Origin: Rhizobacter sp.
GTDB lineage: Bacteria; Pseudomonadota; Gammaproteobacteria; Burkholderiales; Burkholderiaceae_C
NCBI GenBank assembly: GCA_014380155.1
Contig: JACMKJ010000263.1
Location: 1-5,092 of the forward strand
DNA length: 5,092 nucleotides
Direction: 5' to 3'
Made by a program: the position numbers and the translations under genes
Shown: positions 1-5,092 of the stretch, piece by piece
Position numbering within the stretch: the stretch's first letter is position 1
Layout of the letters: the number at the start of each line of letters is the position of its first letter
Notes under the pieces: generated by a model
Databases searched by the model: none
What the model was told of the DNA's origin: nothing
Seen by the model: the letters and a program-made list of their open reading frames with translations, nothing else

Positions 1-1
1 C

Positions 2-31
2 GCGGTTGACCGTCCGGTGAACGCGCGATGA
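2..31 (+). CDS. Possible 3' end of an upstream gene (bchN expected), partial
   Basis: Only the last few codons of an upstream gene could fit here. The frame starting at base 2 is open and reads AVDRPVNAR before a TGA at 29-31, which would overlap the bchB ATG as ATGA, a classic coupled junction. The other two frames also close before bchB: one at TGA 7-9, the other at TGA 18-20, the latter lying within the bchB ribosome-binding site. Any of the three could be the true end. Gene order in purple-bacterial photosynthesis clusters (bchF-N-B-H-L-M) makes bchN, the partner DPOR subunit, the expected neighbour, but nothing in ten codons identifies it. The identity is inference from synteny only. Confidence 0.25.
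   Translation, partial: AVDRPVNAR
16..20 (+). promoter_or_regulatory. Ribosome-binding site of bchB
   Basis: GGTGA ends 7 bases before the ATG at 28. It matches the 3' part of the ideal Shine-Dalgarno sequence (GGAGGTGA) at normal spacing and supports the choice of base 28 as the bchB start. No promoter is visible in the 27 bases available, as expected for an internal operon gene. Confidence 0.6.
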
Positions 32-1641
32 AGCTCAGCGTATGGACCTACGAAGGCCCGCCACATGTCGGAGCGATGCGCATCGCCGCATCGATGCGCG
101 GCGTGCACTACGTGCTGCACGCGCCGCAGGGCGACACCTACGCCGACCTGCTGTTCACGATGATCGAGCGGCTGCCCAAGCGCCCGCCGGTGACCTACAC
201 CACCTTCCAGGCACGCGACCTCGGTGGCGACACCGCCGAGCTGTTCAAGAACGCAGCCCGCGATGCCTACGAGCGCTTCAAGCCGGCGGCCATGATGGTC
301 GGCGCCTCGTGCACCGCCGAGCTGATCCAGGACGACCCGGGTGGTTTGGCCAAGGCCCTGAACCTGCCCGTGCCGGTGGTCGCACTCGAGTTGCCTTCGT
401 ACCAGCGCAAGGAAAACTGGGGCGCCTCAGAAACCTTCTATCAGATGGTGCGTGCACTCGCCGGCCCGAACGTGCCACCGCCGGGCACCCCGCGCGAGCC
501 ACGCGCGGCGGGCCAGCGCCCCAGCTGCAACATCCTCGGCCCCACGGCGCTGGGCTTCCGCCACCGCGACGACGTGACCGAAATCACCCGCCTGCTCACC
601 CACATGGGTGTCGACGTGCGCATTGTCGCGCCGCTCGGCGCCAGTGCAGCAGACCTGTCACGCCTGGGCGAGGCCGACTTCAACGTGGTGCTTTACCCCG
701 AAGTCGGCTCGCTCACCGCCACCTGGCTCACCCGCAGCTTCGGCCAACCGGCCACGAAGACGATTCCGCTCGGTGCCGGCGCCACCAAAGACTTTGTTGC
801 GGAGGTCGCCCAGCTCGCCGGCATCGACCCGACCACCGCGCTCGCCGAGGTGCAATCGCGTTCCAACTGGTATGCACGCTCGGTCGATTCGACCTACCTC
901 ACCGGCAAGCGTGTCTTCATCTTCGGCGACGCGACACACGCGGTGGCAGCCGCACGCGTCGCCTCCACCGAGCTTGGTTTCAAGGTGGTCGGCATAGGCA
1001 CCTACAGCCGCGAGTTCGCCCGCGAGGTGCGCGAAGCGGCCAAGCTGTACGAGGTCGAAGCCCTGATCAGCGACGACTACCTCGAGGTCGAGGCCAAGGT
1101 CGCCGAGCTGCAGCCCGAGCTGGTGCTCGGCACGCAGATGGAGCGCCACATCGCCAAGCGCCTGGGTGTGCCCTGCGCGGTGATCTCGGCGCCTGTGCAT
1201 GTGCAGGACTTTCCGGCGCGCTATTCGCCGCAGATGGGCTTCGAAGGCGCCAACGTGCTGTTCGACACCTGGGTGCACCCGCTGATGATGGGCCTGGAAG
1301 AGCACCTGATCGGCATGTTCAGAGGCGACTTCGAATTCCACGAAGACGCCGCGCCCTCTCACCTGGGTGGGCACGCCAGCAAGCCGACCGCGGCAGACGC
1401 CGCCGCACAGATCGTGCTGCCGGAAGAGGCCAAGGCAACTGCAAACCACAACGGAGAAAGCCCACAAGCCACGATCCTGGCCATGTGGGCCCCTGATGCG
1501 GAGAAGGAGCTCAAAAAGATCCCCTTCTTCGTGCGCGGCAAAGCACGCCGCAACACCGAGCGATACGCACAAGACCATAGCGTACCGGTGATCACCGTCG
1601 AGACGCTCTATGACGCCAAAGCGCATTTCAGTCGTTCGTGA
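28..1641 (+). CDS. bchB: Light-independent protochlorophyllide reductase subunit B (DPOR catalytic subunit)
   Basis: BchB pairs with BchN to form the catalytic heterotetramer of DPOR. With ATP-driven electrons from BchL it reduces ring D (C17=C18) of protochlorophyllide to chlorophyllide a in the cytoplasm, without light. The 537-residue protein is complete and of normal length (the Rhodobacter protein is about 525). It opens with [19 protein letters not shown], typical of the family. Asp36 in GDTYADLL corresponds to the unusual Asp ligand of the BchN/BchB [4Fe-4S] cluster. Cys95 lies in [11 protein letters not shown]. Asp287 in [12 protein letters not shown] aligns, by recall, with the catalytic Asp274 of R. 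capsulatus. GDATHA follows at 300-305, and a conserved [11 protein letters not shown] segment sits at 417-427. After a variable linker (about 440-480) comes the C-terminal helical domain, with [16 protein letters not shown] at 496-511 and [12 protein letters not shown] at 522-533. The protein is nitrogenase NifK-like in fold. The start is supported by the GGTGA site and by family N-termini. The last 32 bases overlap bchH. All recognised key residues are present, so it should be functional. Confidence 0.97.
   Translation: MKLSVWTYEGPPHVGAMRIAASMRGVHYVLHAPQGDTYADLLFTMIERLPKRPPVTYTTFQARDLGGDTAELFKNAARDAYERFKPAAMMVGASCTAELIQDDPGGLAKALNLPVPVVALELPSYQRKENWGASETFYQMVRALAGPNVPPPGTPREPRAAGQRPSCNILGPTALGFRHRDDVTEITRLLTHMGVDVRIVAPLGASAADLSRLGEADFNVVLYPEVGSLTATWLTRSFGQPATKTIPLGAGATKDFVAEVAQLAGIDPTTALAEVQSRSNWYARSVDSTYLTGKRVFIFGDATHAVAAARVASTELGFKVVGIGTYSREFAREVREAAKLYEVEALISDDYLEVEAKVAELQPELVLGTQMERHIAKRLGVPCAVISAPVHVQDFPARYSPQMGFEGANVLFDTWVHPLMMGLEEHLIGMFRGDFEFHEDAAPSHLGGHASKPTAADAAAQIVLPEEAKATANHNGESPQATILAMWAPDAEKELKKIPFFVRGKARRNTERYAQDHSVPVITVETLYDAKAHFSRS
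73..122. repeat. Cluster of short inverted repeats in the 5' coding region of bchB
   Basis: Bases 73-86 (GCGATGCGCATCGC) and 87-98 (CGCATCGATGCG) are two directly abutting perfect palindromes. They can also pair as 78-85 with 92-99 (8 bp, 6-base loop, extendable by a G-U pair) or as 74-80 with 87-93. A second stem of 7 bp forms between 101-107 and 116-122. The structures lie in codons 16-32 of bchB, where the encoded residues ([10 protein letters not shown]) are conserved, so chance from repeated ATG-CGC codons in GC-rich DNA is a real alternative. Whether they have any function is unknown. Confidence 0.4.
1600..1603 (+). promoter_or_regulatory. Weak ribosome-binding site of bchH
   Basis: GAGA lies 6 bases before the ATG at 1610, inside the bchB coding region. 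It is a weak Shine-Dalgarno match, but it is better than anything ahead of the alternative in-frame ATG at 1661, which is preceded by a C-rich stretch with no purine run. It therefore favours the 1610 start and fits initiation assisted by ribosomes finishing bchB. Confidence 0.4.
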
Positions 1642-4600
1642 TTCAACCCCGGCGCCCGCGATGCGGGTCGTGCTGGTGACGATGGACAGCCACCTGGCCA
1701 GTGCCACCGAACGCGCCAACCACGCGTTGGGCAAATCACTGCCGGGCCTGCAGTTGAGCGTGCATGCCGCCGCCGAATGGGGCGACGACCCTGCCGCGCT
1801 CGAGCGCTGCAAGAACGACATCGCCCAAGGCGACATCGTGATTGCGACCATGCTCTTCCTCGAAGACCACTTCCTGCCCATCTTGCCCGCGCTGCAGGCG
1901 CGTCGCGATCACTGCGACGCCATGGTCTGCGCGATGTCGGCCGGCGAAGTGACCAAGCTCACCCGCATGGGTAAGTTCGACATGTCGGCTCCCGCGACGG
2001 GCGCCATGGCCTTCTTGAAACGCCTGCGCAACAAGCCCGAGGCGAAGAGCGAAGACAGCGGCGCGCGCGCCACGGCCGGTGCGCGGCAGATGACGATGCT
2101 GCGCCGGCTGCCCAAGATCCTGCGCTTCATCCCCGGCACGGCGCAAGACGTGCGGGCGTATTTCCTGACGCTGCAGTACTGGCTCGCGGGTTCGCAAGAG
2201 AACATCGCCAACATGGTTCACTTTCTGGTGGACCGTTATGCCCAGGGCACACGCAAAGACCTGCGCGGCATTGCGAAGACGCACGAGCCGGTCGAGTACC
2301 CCGAGATCGGCGTCTACCACCCGAAGATGTCGCACCCGAGCGCCGTCGGCAAGATGGCTCGCAGCGTCGAGGCCCTGCCCAGCTTCGCCACCACCGGCAA
2401 GCGCGGCACGGTTGGGCTGCTGCTGATGCGCTCGTACGTGCTGGCCGGCAACGCCGACCACTACAACGGCGTGATCACGGCCCTCGAAGCCCGTGGCCTG
2501 CGTGTGATCCCGGCCTTCGCCACCGGCCTCGACCAGCGGCCTGCGATCGACGCCTTCTTTTATGAAGACGGCCGGCCGACGATCGATGCGCTGGTCTCGC
2601 TCACTGGCTTCTCGCTCGTGGGCGGCCCGGCCTACAACGATGCCAAAGCAGCCGAAGACATTCTTGCCAAGCTCGACGTGCCCTACCTCGCGGTGCACCC
2701 GGTCGAGTTCCAGACGCTCGACCAGTGGGGCGGCTCGCAGCGCGGCCTGCTGCCGGTCGAGTCGACCATCATGGTCGCCATCCCCGAGCTCGATGGCGCC
2801 ACCGGCGCGATGGTGTTCGGCGGGCGTGGCAGCGCGCAGCACATCGCCTGCACAGGCTGCGCACACGCCTGCACCTTCAAGAACATCGTCGACTCGCACG
2901 ACATGCACAGCTGCATCGAGCGCGCCGACACGCTCGCGGCGCGCGTCGGCAAGCTGGTCGACCTGCGTCGCTCGCAGCGTGCCGAGCGCAAGGTCGCAGC
3001 GGTGGTGTTCAACTTCCCGCCAAACGCGGGCGCCACCGGCACCGCGGCCTTCCTGTCGGTGTTCGAGTCGCTGCACAACGTGATGAAGGCGATGGCGCGC
3101 GAGGGCTACACCATCGAGGTGCCGGCCACGGTCGACGAGCTGCGCGAGCGCATCATCACCGGCAACGCCTCGCGCTTCGGCGCCATGGCCAACGTGCACA
3201 CCCGCATCGGTGCCGACGACCACGTGCGGCGCGAGAAGCACCTGAAGGAGATCGAGGCCCACTGGGGCCCCGCACCGGGCAAGCAGCAGAGCGACGGCAG
3301 CAGCATCTTCGTGCTGGGCGAGCGCTTCGGCAACGTCTTCGTCGGCATCCAGCCCGCCTTCGGTTATGAAGGCGACCCGATGCGGCTGCTGTTCGAGAAG
3401 GGCTTCGCGCCGACACACGCCTTCTCGGCCTTCTATCGCTGGCTGCGCGAAGACTTCGGCGCACACGCGGTGCTGCATTTCGGCACCCACGGCGCACTCG
3501 AGTTCATGCCCGGCAAACAGGCCGGCATGTCGGCCACCTGCTGGCCCGACCGGCTGATCGGTGACCTGCCCAACCTTTATCTCTACGCCTCCAACAACCC
3601 TTCGGAAGGCACGATCGCCAAGCGCCGCGCCGCCGCCACCTTGATCAGCTACCTGACTCCGCCGGTCGCACAAGCCGGTCTGTACAAGGGCCTTGTCGAC
3701 CTGAAGGACATGCTGGAGCGCTACCGCGGCCTGGAACCCGAGGCGCAGAACGAACGCGACGAGCTGAGCGTGATGATCCAGGCCCAGGCCGCCGAGCTCG
3801 ACCTGGCCCAGGCCGACCCGTTGTGGGGCGAGGCGTCAGAGGCGCGCATCGCGAAGCTGAACGACGACGTGCTCGAAGTCGAGTACACACTGATCCCCTA
3901 CGGCCTGCACGTGGTCGGCCAGGCGCCGAGCGATGCAGAGCGCGTGGACCTGCTGCTGTCGTGCGCCGAGGCGTCGCACGGTGCCAAGCCCGAGCGTTCG
4001 CTGGTCGAGGCGCTGGTGGCAGGCCGGGCACCCGATACCCAGGACACCGCCACCTTGGCGCTGCTGAAGGAGCTCGCCGCGATCGATGCCCTGATGGCGC
4101 AAGACCACGAGGTCGACGGCGTGCTGCACGCGCTCGACGGCCGCTTCCTGAGGCCCGCACCGGGCGGCGACTTGCTGCGCACACCGGCCATCTTGCCGAC
4201 CGGGCGCAACCTTCATGGCTTCGACCCCTTCCGCATCCCCAGCAACTACGCCGTGAAAGACGGCGCGCGCCAGGCCGACCGGCTCCTGCAAAAACACATC
4301 GGCGATGGCCACGCCTTCCCCGAATCGATCGCGATGGTGCTGTGGGGCACCGACAACCTCAAGAGCGAAGGCGGCCCGATCGCCCAGGCCCTGTCGTTGA
4401 TGGGCGCCAAGCCGCGCTTCGACAGCTACGGCCGGCTCGCCGGCGCCGAGTTGATCCCGCTGGCGCAGCTCGGCCGGCCGCGGGTCGACGTCGTGATCAC
4501 GCTGTCGGGCATCTTCCGCGACCTGTTGCCGCTGCAAATCAAGCTGCTGGCCGAAGCCGCGTTCATGGCCGCCGGTGCCGACGAGCCGGTGGAGCAGAAC

Positions 4601-5092
4601 TTCATCCGCAAGCACGCGCTGGCCTACCAGGCCGAACACGGTGGCGACCTGGAAACGGCGTCGCTGCGCGTTTTCGGCAACGCCGAGGGAGCCTATGGTT
4701 CCAACGTCAACAGCCTGATCGACAACAGCCGCTGGGACGACGGTGACGAACTGGCGGAGACCTACAGCCGCCGCAAGGGTTTCGCGTATGGACGTGCCGG
4801 GCGCCCGGTACAGCAGGCCGGGCTGCTGCAAAGCGTGTTGGCGGGTGTGCAACTGGCGTATCAAAACCTGGACTCGGTGGAACTCGGCGTGACCACGGTT
4901 GACACCTATTTCGATACCCTGGGTGGCATCAGCCGCGCCATCAAACGCGCCAAGACCGCCAGTGAAGGGGCCGATGCCGTCATGGCGCCCGTTTACATCG
5001 GCGACCAGACGCGCGACAGCAGCGGCGGGGGCACCGTGCGCACGCTGACCGAGCAGGTGGCGCTGGAAACGCGCACCCGCATGCTCAATCCC
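1610..5092 (+). CDS. bchH: Magnesium chelatase subunit H (protoporphyrin IX-binding), 3' end cut by window
   Basis: BchH binds protoporphyrin IX and carries the metal-insertion site. With the BchI-BchD AAA+ complex it makes Mg-protoporphyrin IX, the first committed step to bacteriochlorophyll, and it usually hands product to the methyltransferase BchM. The frame is open for 1161 codons to the window edge with no stop. Homologues are roughly 1190-1290 residues, so only the C-terminal tail is missing. Landmarks are: [10 protein letters not shown] at 20-29; [17 protein letters not shown] from 109; the family segment [11 protein letters not shown] at 188-198; HPVEF..LDQWGGS at 363-376; [15 protein letters not shown] at 382-396; four clustered cysteines at 414, 417, 421 and 435; FNFPPNAG at 467-474; the CobN-like [15 protein letters not shown] at 623-637, whose His and Glu residues are candidate metal or porphyrin ligands; NNPSEG at 662-667; [16 protein letters not shown] at 863-878; [13 protein letters not shown] at 910-922; and [10 protein letters not shown] at 1025-1034. 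The start at 1610 gives an N-terminus MTPKRIS and overlaps bchB by 32 bases. ATG 1661 is an in-frame alternative that would leave a 19-base gap. There is no signal peptide or membrane segment, so the protein is cytoplasmic or peripheral. The Cys cluster and the cluster context distinguish it from CobN. Confidence 0.96.
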   Translation, partial: MTPKRISVVRDSTPAPAMRVVLVTMDSHLASATERANHALGKSLPGLQLSVHAAAEWGDDPAALERCKNDIAQGDIVIATMLFLEDHFLPILPALQARRDHCDAMVCAMSAGEVTKLTRMGKFDMSAPATGAMAFLKRLRNKPEAKSEDSGARATAGARQMTMLRRLPKILRFIPGTAQDVRAYFLTLQYWLAGSQENIANMVHFLVDRYAQGTRKDLRGIAKTHEPVEYPEIGVYHPKMSHPSAVGKMARSVEALPSFATTGKRGTVGLLLMRSYVLAGNADHYNGVITALEARGLRVIPAFATGLDQRPAIDAFFYEDGRPTIDALVSLTGFSLVGGPAYNDAKAAEDILAKLDVPYLAVHPVEFQTLDQWGGSQRGLLPVESTIMVAIPELDGATGAMVFGGRGSAQHIACTGCAHACTFKNIVDSHDMHSCIERADTLAARVGKLVDLRRSQRAERKVAAVVFNFPPNAGATGTAAFLSVFESLHNVMKAMAREGYTIEVPATVDELRERIITGNASRFGAMANVHTRIGADDHVRREKHLKEIEAHWGPAPGKQQSDGSSIFVLGERFGNVFVGIQPAFGYEGDPMRLLFEKGFAPTHAFSAFYRWLREDFGAHAVLHFGTHGALEFMPGKQAGMSATCWPDRLIGDLPNLYLYASNNPSEGTIAKRRAAATLISYLTPPVAQAGLYKGLVDLKDMLERYRGLEPEAQNERDELSVMIQAQAAELDLAQADPLWGEASEARIAKLNDDVLEVEYTLIPYGLHVVGQAPSDAERVDLLLSCAEASHGAKPERSLVEALVAGRAPDTQDTATLALLKELAAIDALMAQDHEVDGVLHALDGRFLRPAPGGDLLRTPAILPTGRNLHGFDPFRIPSNYAVKDGARQADRLLQKHIGDGHAFPESIAMVLWGTDNLKSEGGPIAQALSLMGAKPRFDSYGRLAGAELIPLAQLGRPRVDVVITLSGIFRDLLPLQIKLLAEAAFMAAGADEPVEQNFIRKHALAYQAEHGGDLETASLRVFGNAEGAYGSNVNSLIDNSRWDDGDELAETYSRRKGFAYGRAGRPVQQAGLLQSVLAGVQLAYQNLDSVELGVTTVDTYFDTLGGISRAIKRAKTASEGADAVMAPVYIGDQTRDSSGGGTVRTLTEQVALETRTRMLNP

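Noticed and set aside
42..1496. A 484-codon open frame on the plus strand in another frame of bchB
   Set aside because: The product is an Arg/Ala/Pro/His-rich low-complexity translation typical of an off-frame reading of GC-rich DNA. bchB in its own frame has full family motifs.
1642..1660. A 19-base spacer between bchB and bchH that could hold a terminator or promoter
   Set aside because: It is too short, has no stem-loop or T-run, and is probably coding for the bchH N-terminus if the 1610 start is right.
658..1881. A 407-codon open frame on the minus strand opposite bchB and the start of bchH
   Set aside because: It spans the junction of two well-identified plus-strand genes and resembles no family. 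It is a shadow of GC-rich coding sequence.
1736..3673. A 645-codon open frame on the minus strand opposite bchH
   Set aside because: Its translation is rich in Arg, Gly, Ala, His and Val with no recognisable domain. It is the usual mirror frame produced by strong G/C third-position bias in a real plus-strand gene, and the plus strand here is clearly bchH.
3836..4864. A 342-codon open frame on the minus strand opposite the C-terminal half of bchH
   Set aside because: Same mirror-frame effect. The plus-strand frame carries continuous BchH motifs throughout this interval.
1610..5092. Cobaltochelatase CobN as an alternative identity for the second gene
   Set aside because: The HGTHG-type motif is shared with CobN, but the N-terminal TMDSHL and MSAGEV segments, the four-Cys motif and direct linkage to bchB all fit BchH.

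Overview
This window is a GC-rich, plus-strand piece of a photosynthesis gene cluster. It carries two bacteriochlorophyll biosynthesis genes in tandem: a complete bchB (catalytic subunit B of the light-independent, dark-operative protochlorophyllide oxidoreductase, DPOR) and most of bchH (the large porphyrin-binding subunit of magnesium chelatase), which runs off the right edge. The codon bias is strongly G/C at third positions. The protein flavour (537-residue BchB, bacterial-type BchH with a Cys cluster) points to a purple, anoxygenic phototrophic proteobacterium. My best guess is a Burkholderiales betaproteobacterium related to Rubrivivax or Roseateles; that placement is inference from recalled family resemblance, not from a search.

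Layout: bases 1-27 are a short leader before bchB that probably contains the last codons of an upstream gene (bchN would be expected from the conserved bchF-N-B-H-L-M order) and a good GGTGA ribosome-binding site. bchB occupies 28-1641. bchH most likely starts at 1610, inside the last codons of bchB, so the two genes overlap by 32 bases in different frames. It stays open to 5092 (1161 codons, no stop), lacking an estimated 70-130 C-terminal residues. No stretch over 300 bases is free of a gene, and there is no internal promoter, terminator, RNA gene, mobile element or CRISPR array that I can support.

How they work together: BchH binds protoporphyrin IX and, with the BchI/BchD AAA+ motor, inserts Mg2+, the first committed step toward bacteriochlorophyll. 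Several steps later BchB, with BchN and the reductase BchL, reduces the C17-C18 double bond of protochlorophyllide without light. The overlap suggests the two are translated in a coupled way from one operon mRNA.

This is a known biosynthetic system rather than a new one. The points most worth a second look are the four-cysteine motif in BchH (a possible Fe-S site), the bchB/bchH overlap, and a dense group of inverted repeats at the start of the bchB coding region.
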